From Ceratodon purpureus (Eukaryota > Streptophyta > Bryopsida > Pseudoditrichales > Ditrichaceae): DNA of 64,000 nucleotides. The notes below the pieces were generated by a model, which had not been told where the DNA came from, made no database searches, and saw nothing but the letters and a program-made list of their open reading frames with translations. Location of the stretch: contig CM026426.1 of the NCBI GenBank assembly GCA_014871385.1, forward strand, positions 55,423,375 through 55,487,374. Direction: 5' to 3'. Below are positions 35,941-48,111 of the stretch, piece by piece. Within the stretch, counting starts at the first letter, position 1. Every line of letters begins with the position of its first letter. Position numbers and translations under genes: made by a program.

Positions 35941-38483
35941 CTAAAGCGGCACCCTTATGGTACGATTGTCTTTATCAGGTCTATGTGTGCGCGCAGCAAC
36001 CTTCTTCCCTAGCCTAGACCCAACCTGAACATTCTGGGTTTGATCCAACTCTCCTTCCAAGCCTAAACCCTTGGAATGGAATGGTGTGCCTTCAAAGGCT
36101 GATTTAATGGCTTGCGCAACGCGTTTTGGTCGATGTGATCTGACAGCGGACCTAAGTATGAGGTCTTCTTTTGAAGCGCCAGAACCTCGAAGCAGGCCTT
36201 TTGATGCTGATAAGCAGAACTGCTGTTGGAGCAATGAGCGGGTCATATCTTCAGCACAAACAGTGTACAGATCCATCTTGACTTTATGGCCACTTGTAGA
36301 TGTTGCCCACATTGAACTGTGCACTGGTTCACACAAGTTAGTGGTGGGCACCAGAGCCTCGCTCTCGATATCAAGATCAAGTTCATTGAGCGGATGATAT
36401 GCGAATAGTGTGCGTCGAGCGATCCACCACGTCTTCCAAGCTAGCATATGCCGAAGGTTTATCTGTAGCACAGCCCCTGAACTTGTCCACCAGTCCTCCA
36501 ATTCCACTGCTAATTTGTCAAATTCCTCATTCATGGGTGCTGCAGCCCAACGCTTGCACATTTCTATGTGATGGATGCGAAATTTATCCAGTATCCACTT
36601 GTTTGTATGGTCACGAATGCTCTGGACAAAACGGAAATAGCATGTCCTTAGTATCAAGTCCTTAGGAGCATTGCCATTGCCTTCGTTACACCCTTGTTGT
36701 TGTCCATTGGGTTCTGCATCTTCTCCTTCGCAGAGATTTCCATCCAACCCTTCAGAATTCCCATATACGGCTCGGACTGCGTTATAATAGGCCGGGGCCG
36801 CGTCTGCCATAAAGCCTTTGGAAGTTGGCTTAGGAAGGCCGTAACGCTGGACAGTCTCATTCAATAATTCCCAGAACTTGACCTAATTCGCACTGTTTTC
36901 TAGTTTCATCTCACAAACTGCAATAGTGAGTAGCCTCTGCAAGGTGTGATCGTAAACATGGGCCGCCATGGTTGTCCACTATTGGACTCTTTTTATATGG
37001 TCGAACATAATAAACGAGTCCTTCAAATCCCCACTCGTCATTCGCGAGACCAGGTCCACACCACTCCCTATCCCCACAGTTGACATCTTAAACACAAACT
37101 TTATTCCGTCGTGGGATTGGCCAGGGAAATGACTGTCCTGTATGTAGGAATACCGGGAGTATCGTTTAAGTGCAAAGATGCATCTCTCTTGGTCAGATCT
37201 GTACTTCGTTACAACAGTCTTGACTCGGTTCTTGTCTTGGTAAGGAGGTGCATTTTCCAATATCTCCATCAAGTCAACTGCGCTGAGCATCACACGATCG
37301 TCTACACTGGTACTTTGTATTATTAGGTCCATAAAGTAATTATGAGCGCACCAAAACCCAACCCACCCGGGAGCACCCATGAGCCATGGCTGGTCGTCCA
37401 AGAAGCGATGAATAGCATCTGTCATATGTACGTAGGCTCCACGGCTTCTACCGGGAGCGGATTGATGCATTCCCGTATGAACGATGACTCGTGTGTAGAA
37501 GTCGGTCTCGTGTGTTACAGTCCACATAACGAAACTGCAGCAATGTACACACACTGGTGTCACTTGGCAAAATGCGCATCTCTAGTCACCAGTAATTGGT
37601 CTGTCCCCTGGAGAGGGCCGTGTGTGACATCAGCCTTTCCAAAACAAAGTGTTTCGACTTTGGTGATGTGTCAAATGGCTACAATCTTTGTTAGGGCTCT
37701 CAAATGCCCCTCCACAGAATGCTTTTCAAACTTTTAGGCCCGCCTCTTCTAATCGCTTGGAGTTGTAACTAATCGATTTGATCCAAGGATGACCATCAAA
37801 CGCAACACTGGTCAATATGGTGTCATCATCCAATACAGGAGGGACTTCAAATATCTGGTCTCCGTCATACACAGTTGGTAGGTATCGGCACTTGGTATGC
37901 GGAAATTCACGCAGTGCCAAGCTTGCAAATTCCCCAGTGCATCCCCAAGTTGGGAGATCCATCAACAACTCCATTATTGACATAACTCTAGGAAAAGGAG
38001 AGTCCTTGCCTTCGGCAACAACAGCCCTGGGTCTTGGTGGTGTACATGGGAATGGGATGTCATATCTTTGATCTTGATCTGCTCCGGGCGATTGAACGGT
38101 GTCCGTCCTAGGAACTGCGGATACGTGAGCAGAATCTAAATCAGTCACTGGTGAACCGCATGATCTCTCTTGTGATTGGCATTCAGACACATGAGGACTC
38201 ACGGCCTTCTCTCTAGAATCAATATTGTGCATTGGCACATCGCCTATTGGCTCCACTGGATAATCCTCTAGAGTAAGATTCCTCCTCATTGGAACAGTTG
38301 AGTTTCAAAAGGACATAGTGGCATTGAACTCTTGACTCCCTATTGAATACAGGCTGTCGCTATAGGCACTCTCTGAGGTAGTGTCGTCTATCTCAATCAC
38401 ATGGGATGTTTGATTTTGATGAGAAACACTGAACCTCAAACCCTCTGCAACTTCCGACTGAAGAGGTTCTCCAAAAACCAAGA
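35941..38483 (-). pseudogene. second MULE-type transposase (MULE-D), 3' part
   Basis: On - the frame runs from 38483 to the stop at 35941 with about six in-frame stops. Recognisable blocks are a first acidic motif (IMFDHIKRV), the strand LLTIAVCEMKLEN, the second aspartate in GFMADAAPAYYNAVRAVYG, and the third acidic motif in TTNLCEPVHSSMWATS. These fit a MULE-type DDE transposase lineage seen in plants. The N-terminal part carries SHVIEIDDTTSES, a SUMO-interacting-type motif. The first exon is displaced to 50300-50551 because family X copy 2 (38484-50292) is inserted in the gene. Codon frames on both sides of the insertion fit one protein. The stop codons show it is long dead. Confidence 0.75.
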
Positions 38484-38524
38484 CATTAGGTGCAAAACGG
38501 GGTCTGGAAAAGGCCGTGTAAGCC
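38484..38524 (+). repeat. left TIR of family X copy 2
   Basis: Pairs with 50252-50292 on the opposite strand, about 36 of 41 bases identical. It shares CATTAGG and GGGGTCT with the copy 1 TIRs. Confidence 0.87.
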
Positions 38525-39282
38525 AACCCAAAGTAGGTGAACCCCCTGCCCAAATGCCGCACTGTCGCTAGCAGCGGGTGCCAGGATCGCTGCCCGCAAA
38601 GTTAATAGGGCGACTTAATGGTCTCGGGATGGGGTTGCGGGGCGGGGTCGGTGTGCCTAGTGGCGCCGAGGTGGCTGCGTTGTTTAATGAACCACGGCTT
38701 CTCGCATTGACTGCCCATAAAGCCCGATTCGAAGGACAGATGACGGGAGATTGGTGTCAACCGTTTCAAGATTCAAAGTTTGCTGCTACTGCGGGAAGAA
38801 GCCATGGAGCTCGGTCGAGACTAGGTTGGTCTCCCCACCTGGGAATGGGGTGAATCGAAGTTGGGTGCGTACAATTTTGGTGTTGCAGGACCAACGACCC
38901 AATTCGCAAGTGGAATTCGAGAGAGTCAAGGGAAATTGTGACAACTAAACTAGTGAGCATGATTGTACAGATACGCGCTGGCAACAATTACAAATTCGAG
39001 CAGCAAGCATTCGAAGGGTGTTCTTGCAACACGTCCTGCCGTCGACTGAAGAGGTTGTGTAAGTGTCGATTTCTCTATGACAAGTTTGGGTCGTGCATTT
39101 GTACATTGCATGCTATTCATTTGATCCTGCAATTTTCTTGAGTGGCTATGCTATAGGGTTTGGTTGTTGTGAACTCTGCGGATTTGGGTATATGGCAATC
39201 TTAAAAACGATTTTCTGCATACTTCCAGGTCGATCCGGGGCCTTGAGAGCTTGAATCACTACTTCGGAATTCTGAACTCTCA
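38525..39282. other. subterminal region and leader of gene C, copy 2
   Basis: Contains CGCTAGCAGCGG and CGCTGGCAACAA variants of the family motif. It probably holds the promoter of gene C. No separate gene is seen. Confidence 0.45.
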
Positions 39283-42200
39283 ATGGCAGCACCAAGGGTG
39301 GAGCCTTTAAGCTACCGTGTTGGAATTTTGCTTGATGCACGCTATGCACTACTTGTTAGGAGAGGTTTATTGAGATCCAAGCAACCCTGCCCATCAACAT
39401 TTCCAGGACGGAGGGCATCCGGGGATACAAACATTGACTTGTGGGTCAATGGCAGCATTTACCCGGTTGATCTAGGAACAGGGAGGCCACCTCCATTCAG
39501 AACTCTTCGAGATTGCCTAGAATTCATATGTCATGGAGAGCAAGGTCTGTATGGATATCCACGCAGATTGGGTCTCAATGATGGAGGAGGACCTACACGG
39601 CGTGAGATGGAAATGCAATGCCGACATTTAGAAGAAGAACTCCACAAGGTGAGAGACGACATTGCTGGGAGCAGAAAAAGGCTTGACCATAACAGGGACA
39701 TTGAGGATACATGCATGCAATTGCGTGTTGAATTGGAGACTATTCGAACCGAGATGAGCAGCATGGAGAGAAATCATAGGGTGACGGTGCAGGGCTTGGA
39801 GACCGAGGTGCGTCGCTGGCAGCAAGCAAGTGAGCGCCTACAGGAGGGGCCTAGCCCTTTGAAGGACACGCCTATGGGGATGCGACGTAGGGCTCGACCG
39901 CTCAGGGGGATTCATGAGTTGAATCATGGTTCAGGGTGGGCAAAACGCAGAGTGAAGCTCGTTAGGACGCATTTGCAACCTCATCTCGTGGATGCTGTCA
40001 ACGACAACAACCGGGTCAACCATGAGAAGCAGCGACTTCATGGGGATAAAGCCTCCCAAACAGTAACTGCTGTAGCGTTAGCAAAGATATTGTCTAGGCA
40101 TGAAGGTTTCACCCTCGCAACTTCGCCTGTTATGGAGCATGTTAAGAGAAAGATTGCTAGTAACGTCCTCAAGGCAATTGGAAAAAGGATAGGGCCCAGT
40201 AATATTCTTGCTGCCTGCGACCAAGCAGGGGTGTCTTATTGCGGCTATGGTGCAATTTACCAAGCCGTGAAGGATCCACTTCGGGATTTGACCAAGGATG
40301 GCAAATCCAACATACTACCTAGTCCTTACCACGTTAGAAGGCTTCGGCAGGAGCTAAATGCAAACTTGCCACAATTCATTGGCCAGTACTACCACGGTGA
40401 GGAAAGGATAGAGCTGCCAGCAGTGTCGAAGAAAACCAAGAAATCCGAGGAGCAGCGAAAGGAGGTGGTCTTAGATGAAAAAAACTCGCTGTTCACGGAC
40501 CTTGAGGTGGTCTAGCAGAGCATGGTGATCTTTTATGGCATCACGGAATCAGGTATGCATCCTCTTCTTATTTTGTTGGCAGCAACGGTGAATGTCCGTT
40601 TGGTGCCAGCAACTGCATTGTGTGTCTTTAACAAAGGAAGCTAATTCGATTGCATTACCGAAACATTCTCACGTGAGGATATTCTTGCAGAGTTGGAAGG
40701 GGCTCCGTTGATATTTGTCCTCAAGCTGGATGAGGCAGAGATTATTAACGGGAAGAAATTTGAACGTGTTAGCATCACGTTGATGAATCGGGCTCTAGAC
40801 ACTAACATCCAGGTGGACCACGAGAGGTACTTCTCAGTACAATCAGAGCAGGAGATTTGGCCAGTTGCCACGTTTCAGGTCGAGAAGGAGTCCTGCAAAA
40901 TTCTCTCATGGATATTTGGAAAGTCGAACATCCCGGCTGTGATTGCAGCACAGTCAAGTGGCAAGAAACTCACGGTCCCTAAAGTTGGAGAATTCCAGGT
41001 GGAGTGACATCTTGCTGCGGACATAAAGACGATCAAGTGTATGTACGGGTTTCAGTCGGGGCCGTCGTGTGCAATGAACTGCATATGTAGCGACCAGAAG
41101 AGGATAAAGCCCACCGTGGGGACAGCAAGTCAGACAAACGCTGCCATCAAGAGCCGTGGTAAAGCAAACTGGGTGGGGGGGCTATTTTCCAACAGCGTAT
41201 CTAAGGAACCTTGTGACATGACAACATCTACTAGGTGGAGGCCTATCCTGCCGATTCCTTTGTCCAGAGTGCACATTTGTACATTGCATGCCTTGGTTCG
41301 ATTGACGGAGAAGATTGTGCACATGTATATCATGTATGTTTGGAACATACAGAATCAGAGACTGAGGGCTACTGCAATTGAACAGAATGAGAAGTTGTGG
41401 TCTGCGATTGGGGCTCACGGTGGAAACGTGGAGATTAAGAGGGACCTCAAGCTCAGTGGCAACACCGGAAACGTGCCGCAAAAATCCTCTTTGAGTGGTA
41501 CCGTTGCGAGCAGGCTTTTTAGGCCAAGCGTTTGGTCTGGCAATGATAAGGCCTGGAAGGATATATGTCAAGCTGAGAATAATAATGCCGGAAGCGGAGC
41601 TGACCGCATTGCAAAGTATCAGATGTGGCAAGCCTTTGAAGCGGTCGTACCATATTTGACAGGATTGGTGTTGACAGTAGAGCAACGGATGCAGTTCAAG
41701 CAGAAGATACACAAGTGGGGAAAGGCATACTTAAAGGCCTTCGGAGAGGAGCATGTTACCCATTATATGGTATGCTCACGACTCTGTCTGTTGTTGCTTT
41801 TGGTCTTTCTTCAGTGAACCGTCTACTTGAACTAAGTATCTGGCTTTTAACGTCCTTCTTCTTGTTGACAACACGTAATTAAACGGCACTCCACTTGGTT
41901 TATGGAACACTATGGGAGCCTTGGAGTCTGGAGCTACCAAGGCATGGAGAAATCACACCACCATGCGAAGGCAGCACATCAAGCACATACAGCCCATGGT
42001 GGTGAGAAAGCCCGTACTAGTGCGATTCTTCAGCAGTTCCAGCATTGGTACCGAAACATACAACATCGATATAGGAAAAAAATGGAGATCCAAGGAGCTG
42101 TACCTGACCCGGATGACGGAGCACGGGCCCTAGCGGCGTCCGGGAGACGCGAGCGGTGGCAAAAATCAAACGCTGCCATCGCTTGCGAGGAGTGGAGGTC

Positions 42201-42441
42201 AAGGAGGAGGCGGGTTGGAGGAGCATATGTTCTTGAAGAAGTCGTGGAGAACGAAGGAGATGGCATGATGGAAGAAGAGCCGGAATGGAATGCCAACGGG
42301 GACATGGTTGGCAGTGGGGGCGAGGAAGATGAACAGAGGGACGCTGCTGGCAACTATGAGGACATCGCGGATGCTGGCAACAGGTGTGCCGGAGAGGATA
42401 TTGCCTCCGATGTCGACATTGCACATGCTGACAGCGACTAG
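39283..42441 (+). CDS. family X gene C, candidate DDE transposase, copy 2
   Basis: Exons 39283-40552 and 40691-41769 join in frame (codon split G/AG), and a third starts near 41880 and ends at 42441. Stops: TAG at about 40513 (Gln in copy 1) and TGA at 41005-41007 (Trp in copy 1). The third exon seems to have lost its acceptor (GACAA where copy 1 has GACAG). Visible parts: N-terminal TNIDLWVNGSIYPVD, a coiled coil (residues about 105-190), an Arg-rich stretch, AKILSRHEGF, ILAACDQAGVS, LKLDEAEIINGKKFERVSIT, HICTLHALVRLTEKIVH, then WSYQGMEKSHHHAKAA and an acidic tail. The first-acid strand, the Leu-His-Ala-Leu helix and a late Glu in a QGxE context resemble distant DDE transposases of animal and plant TIR elements. 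This is inference; no family name can be given. Confidence 0.65.
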
Positions 42442-44717
42442 GGGGCTCAGAGTTTATATTTTTTTTATGATATACAATGTTTTGTAGAAGGGTATTGTTA
42501 TAGAGAAGTAATACCTTTCAAAGATACTGTATTCTATAGATAGGATAGTGAAGAGAGTAGTTACATGAGCGCTTAAATTGTCTTCAAATGTACACTTTCA
42601 TTAAAAAAAAATTAAAAAATTAATAAATTCAGGCAATTCACTTTCAAAATTTAGGAGATGTGCGAATACATAGTCAAGGAAACATCGTCCATACTCAGGC
42701 AAATTAGACTTGAATTTTTTTAACTACATAATCTCACATTCGCAAAATATAATATTTAAATTTTAGAAAATATGGATGTTGTTTATAGAAATAAATATTA
42801 CAAATAGCCAAATTTTTCCCCTTTGAATCATGTTCTCTTGTAAAGTAATCTTGCTTTCAAATTTAGTTCTCTTAATTTTTGATCATATATCTTAGTTAAT
42901 AAGTTTTTACATTTAATATTTCTTAGAGATTTTTACAAGACCCTCGGTGCCATTAAGTTGCATCACTTCTTAATTGAATTTTCTTATTTTTAATTTTTAA
43001 ATTTTATGCTTCACAATGTGTTCCATAAAAAAGTTTGGAGGAGAATAGAACAAATGAAAATTTTCTAATTTGATTTGGTTTGATTTAATTTAGATTAATG
43101 AATATTGTCTACAAGACCACGTCAATGAGACAAGTTTAACAGTTATTATTTTTTATCATATATATTTTAGAGGCCTCTAATGGGTTTATGTTTTTTAATT
43201 CTATGTTTATCTCTTTTTCTAAATATGAAAAATTGAAGATCACTTAATTTTTATTTCAAAGACACACGAAAAATGAAAGAGAAAGTCTGTTATTTCTTGG
43301 ACTCTTCCCAATTTTCTAGATTTTTTTTTTTTAATTTTTTATATTTTTAAATTTACCCAAATTATAAAAATATAAGTAAAAATATTTTAAAATAAAATAA
43401 ATTACTTACTAGAAAAAGTAAGAAATATCCAAAATAAATTTAAAAATGAAATAGTAGAATCAAATACACTTTCTGGGGGAGTTATAGTAGAATAGATTAT
43501 AAGAATTTCATAAACTTATACAAGTCATATTCTTCAATTTATCGAATATGAATAATAATTTATACACCTTTTAATTTTTCAATTTTCATTTTTTTTTCAT
43601 TTGATATTATCAAAAGTCCCCTTCAGAACTACTAATCAATAATTTTTGTTATGTTTCCTAACAATTGTTATTTTTAGGTTTGCTTTGTTTTGGTCCTAAT
43701 CATTTTCTTTTCCTTTTTTGTCCCTTTTTCTTACCCCATTCTTTCCTAGATACAGAAACTGTACAATGAACTCTACTTGTACATTAGATAAGACATAATT
43801 AATAGTTGTTGGTTTTTTAAGATAATTAAAAGTTAATAATTGTTAAGATTATATTATTTCCTTTCTCCCAATTTTATTTAATTTTCCCACCAATCATTAT
43901 TTTAGACCTTTTCTTGTTTTGGTTCTTTTCTTGATTTTTTATGTTCATTTTTTTCCCTTTTCATTTTTAAATTTAATTAGTTTCCCAACTTCTCTTATTT
44001 TTTTCCCGTAGTCAAGTATTTTTAAAATCGCCAAGTAAGGTTTTATCTTCATTTCGGTTTTTATTTTCAGCATTGGTTTATATTTTCATTTGGTTTTCCT
44101 TCCAACTTCAGATAATTCTCTAATCTCTCATCATTTGTTTTTTGGGTTTTAATCTTTTTTAATTTTTATTTTTATTTTTTTTATTTTTTTTCCTCCTTTT
44201 TTTTATTTTTTTTCTCTATCCATTTTTTGTCACTTCCCCGTTCTTGTCCTCCCATACTTTTTCTTTTTTTTTTTTTTTCCTGGCTTTCATTTTTTTATTC
44301 AAGTAATTTTATTTTCATTTGGTTTTTATTATCTCTTCATTTAATTCTTTTTCCATATAGATTTTAGACAGCTCTCTTATCTTTCATTATTTAAGGTTTT
44401 GTTTTGTTTAGATTTTTATCGTGTTGTGTGTTTTTTTATTTTCCTTTAATTTTTTATTTTATTATTATTATTTTTTTAATTTGTTTAATTTCAAAGTACA
44501 GATAAGGTTTTATTTTCAATTGGTTTTTATTATGTCTTCATTTGTTCTTTTTTCCTTCCAATTTCAGATAATTCTCTTATCCTATTTTTTTTTTATTTTG
44601 TTTTTGTTTGTTTTTTTATTTTTTTTTCCTAAGGAATTTTCATCTTGTTTTTATCTTTATGTTATTCTCCCAATATTTTTTCTCCTTGTTTTTAAAAAAA
44701 AAACTTTCATTAGACTA

Positions 44718-44768
<51 letters not shown>

Positions 44769-44814
44769 CCAAATAATTTTAATGTGATGGGACTGTAGAA
44801 GAGGCTGCCTTACA
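42442..44814. other. T-rich, low-complexity insert in family X copy 2
   Basis: Strongly AT-rich and biased to T on + in its second half. It includes a run of 49 T at 44720-44768. Open frames are Phe-rich strings, not genes. Copy 1 lacks an equivalent of this length, so this is either an insertion in copy 2 or a deletion in copy 1. The style resembles the T-rich spacer in the large MULE. Confidence 0.6.
44720..44768 (+). repeat. homopolymer of 49 T
   Basis: Uninterrupted T run. It could be a reverse-oriented poly(A) tail scar or simple slippage; no retroelement body is recognisable beside it. Confidence 0.85.
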
Positions 44815-45560
44815 ATGGGCGCCAATCAAGCCCCTGTGACCGTGGCGCCCATTCCCGCGCGGGGTAGAGGGGGAGGAGCGCCCCCCTTCTCCCCTCTCTT
44901 ACCGTCGTTGCTGCCAACAGCTCGAGGCAACGCCGTGCTGGAAGTTATGCTGAAGCAAGGTGACCTCTGGGGCAGCAGCGAAGAGGGGGCAGTAGCGAAG
45001 AGGGGGAAGGCGAGGAGCGAAGGGGATATAGCGGGCCCAAGAGGAGCAAAGGATCGAAGGGGGAAAGGTGCGGGGAAGGAGGTGCAGACAGCGAAGGAGC
45101 GGAAGGAAGGTGCAGCGCGACATCGCCGGGAGGAAAGGGAGGGAGGCGCAGAGGGTGCTGCAGAGGAGGGGTGCTCAGGAGGAGGTCGGGAGCTCAGCTG
45201 CGGAGGAGGTGCGAGGAGCTGCACCGCGACAGTGCCGGGAGTCATAGTCAGATAAGGGACACTCTTCTCTATTTGGGTTTTTTTTTATTCTTGCATTGAG
45301 TGAAGCTGCCCAACTGAGTTGAGCTCAATATGCAAGGGGTAGTCAAGGAGTATTGTTTTGTAAATGGGTGTGACAGATTTTTTATGAGGATTTGGAGTGA
45401 GGATCCAGAGTGAACTGTATGCAAGAAGTTATGACTATGTGAACTATATGCAAGAAGTTACCACAATCTCTTTCCTACTCTATTTACTTAGGAGTACGAA
45501 TGCGTTTGGTCTGGCAACTACGTGCTGTATGCACTAACAACTCCATGTTGTGTTGCAGAC
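44815..45560. other. purine-rich tract and leader of gene B, copy 2
   Basis: From 44880 to about 45230 the + strand is G/A-rich with GGAGGAGG and GAGGAGC units, the counterpart of the C-rich minisatellite at 30448-31000. It includes one GTTGCTGCCAACAG motif variant near 44911. The rest leads to a splice-acceptor-like TTGTGTTGCAG just before the gene B start. Confidence 0.5.
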
Positions 45561-47470
45561 ATGGTTGCTGGCAGTAAGGACGACGGTGTTCTATCGCAGT
45601 GGGACCTCCCTTTCGACCTGAAGGCTCTACCGCAGGATGTGGCGGACAAGGTCGTGGTGGTTGCGCCTTTTCTTCTTGGTAGGAAGAGCGCACACTACGA
45701 CGTCGATTTCTTCCACCGTGCACTTGGCCTCTGCAAGAAAGGGATATCCTTCACCGAGCTCAGCAGTGACAAAGTATGCAAGAAATCCTTGTTCATTAAG
45801 AGTTGGCCGGAACGACATGGAGGGCGCCACCACATTGCTGACTGCACTGACAACCAGGCTATCGAGGCTTACACACTCCAGCATGCGAAGGTGTATGGAG
45901 GTGAAGGCCCTGACAACGGGACATTTGGTACCTCCTTCCTTCGAGGCTGTCATCTAACCTTCGAGTTGGGCGAAGACGTCAACTGGGCAGAGAAAGCCGC
46001 GACCTTGCAGAAGGCACGTGATAAAAGAGATGCCCGCAACCCTCTCAAGCTAACACCTCCAGCCTTCAGAGAGCAGATCGAGGCCCTCATCGACGTGCTC
46101 GCTGGCCACATCAACGAGAGACCCTCTGCTAGCAACACATCCTTGGCCATTGAGGGAGTCGGCATAGAACCTAGCCACGAAGTCCTTGTTACGGGGAGCA
46201 GCAACAGGGAGCGCTTGCAGCAGAGGGCGCTCAGGGTCGCACTCGAAGCCAGCTCAGAACAAAGGCGGCCTTGACCACAGAGGAGGAGAGCGTGCCCAAG
46301 TCTTCACTTGCTAACAGCAAGGATGAAGGCCGACCCAGCACGGATCCGAAGGCGAAGCTGGACCAGGCCAGGGCCAAGAAGGCGAGAGCTCAAGCCGACC
46401 TTACGAAGAAGGAGGCTCAGAGGGAGTTATTTCTTGGAGATATCAAGAACCAAAAGACCTTTTTGAAGGAGAAGGAGGATGAGGAGGGCCGGTTCTATGA
46501 GGAGATTGCTGCCCACCGTGCTGCCAGCAAGCTAGCCAGGGTCGCTGGCAACACGGCAGAGAAGAAGCAATTGGATGCTCTGGCCCGTCTCGGTGGTGAT
46601 CAGATGGCCAATGCGAGCAAGGCTGTCGAAGAAGCCCAGCTTCGCATTGACAACAAGGAGAAGCACCTGTAGGCATTGATGGGGGACATACAGAGGTGCA
46701 AGGCCGAGATTGGTGTTCTTAGCGTGGAGATCATGACCCTGGAGCTCGCAGCGGCATTCATTCGCCCGAGGAGTGTGCTCCCACACTTGCCATCCGAGTT
46801 TCCAACCCTCTCCATTCAGGTTTCCGATCCTTGCCCCTTCTGTGCACGGTACTTTGTTGACGCCGCTTGTGTACCCTTGAAATGCGGCTGCTTGGCACAC
46901 CCACATTGCATGTTTGAGGTTGTCTTCTCCCTTGACGCCAAGTGTAGCCGTTACTGCCGCTCCTTAAGTGGGGGGTGGCTTGGGCAATGGGGATTTCCAC
47001 TGCATGAGTCGGCTCAAGCGGAGCTCCAGCACCTCCAAGAGGTTCTCAAGTCCAGGGTGGGAGCACCAGACCTCCAGAGCCCCGTTGCTGGCAGCAAGAG
47101 GGCCCCTGAGCGCTCTTCTCCTCCTTTGGAGCAGGAAAACCAAGTCAGGAAGAAGACTCGCTTTCTGGAGGATGAGGAGGCTTCGGGTCCGTATGTCATC
47201 TCCAAGATCTCCGCTCAGCCCGTGGTATCCGCGGCCTTGCTGCCAGCAGATGGAGGGGATGGCAATGTTGTTGTCAGCACCCAGAAGTCAGATGACCTGA
47301 GCTTCTAGCGGGGGACACAAGCCCCTCCACGCCAGGAGTCCGAGGACACAGCCACTCATGGTGGTGGACTCAGCTCCAGTACCACCGAGTCCGCGGGGAC
47401 ATCTCAAGACCCGGCTGGAGCTGCCCTGGAGAAGCTAGTTGATGCCATCGCGAGCTCGGCTTCGGCTTAG
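45561..47470 (+). CDS. family X gene B, RING-like coiled-coil protein, copy 2
   Basis: Start at 45561 (MVAGSKDDGVL), just after a likely acceptor TTGCAG. Conserved block: VVAPFLLGRKSAHYDVDFFH, FGTSFLRGCHLTFE and LTPPAFREQIEALIDVLAGH. A frameshift lies near 46230-46275, then a long Lys/Glu/Gln coiled coil follows. In-frame TAGs occur at 46670 and 47306, with sequence related to copy 1 continuing after each, to a natural end at 47468-47470. A Cys/His finger lies at about 46829-46980: CPFCARYF, CGCLAHPHC and CSRYC. It is RING-like but with odd spacing, followed by GGWLGQWGF. Several GCTGSCAGC motifs are within the coding sequence. A ubiquitin-ligase role is inferred only from the finger. The hAT-linked RING protein at 61987-63975 has a comparable plan. 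Confidence 0.7.
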
Positions 47471-48111
47471 AGTCTATGTTTTTTTTTTGGTTGATAGTGC
47501 CATAGCGGATTAGTATTAGTGGCATTTACTTTGTGCCACGTTGCATTTGCATTTGCTGCCCTGATTTTCGACTCTATGTTTGCAGCTGCGGTGCCAGCAA
47601 GTAGTTGCTGGCAGCAGTGTGTAAGTAGTTCCGATTGGAAGGGGGGGGTTGGGGTCAAACTTTCAAAAAACCGAACCTCATTTTTTTTGGACACTTATGA
47701 TGAATGTTATCCTCTTTTATTTCTTTCTTGTACTTGTGTTTGCCACATTGGTTGTGATGGTATGGAAGTCGCCTTCGTCGTGAACCCTAATGTGTGCTGA
47801 CACCAACATGTTCTAGACGAAGACTTTCATTCATCAAGGGGGAAGGTTACATGATTGACCATATATGTACCATACATGATGTGTCAAGCACAAAGCATAG
47901 TCCTTTACAAGTGTAAAGAATCATTCTGGCATTGGTCTAGTGAAACATGGAGTCATCTCAAATACTGTAGGCAGACTTGTGAAGACACTAATAGACCACC
48001 TTAATGCCGTGGTGAAAACGTTGTTGTCCTACACCTCCACTATCTTGATGGTTTTGGGAACCGCCACTTCACCAAGAAGTACACGCCTCTCATTACGTAT
48101 GTTGATCTACA
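47471..48111. other. convergent spacer between genes B and A, copy 2
   Basis: Holds exact GCTGGCAGC at 47607 and a GGTGCCAGCAAG variant beside it. No gene is seen. Confidence 0.5.

Noticed and set aside
44720-44768. Poly(A) tail of a LINE or processed pseudogene on -
   Set aside because: No retroelement coding sequence or target duplication was recognised on either side.
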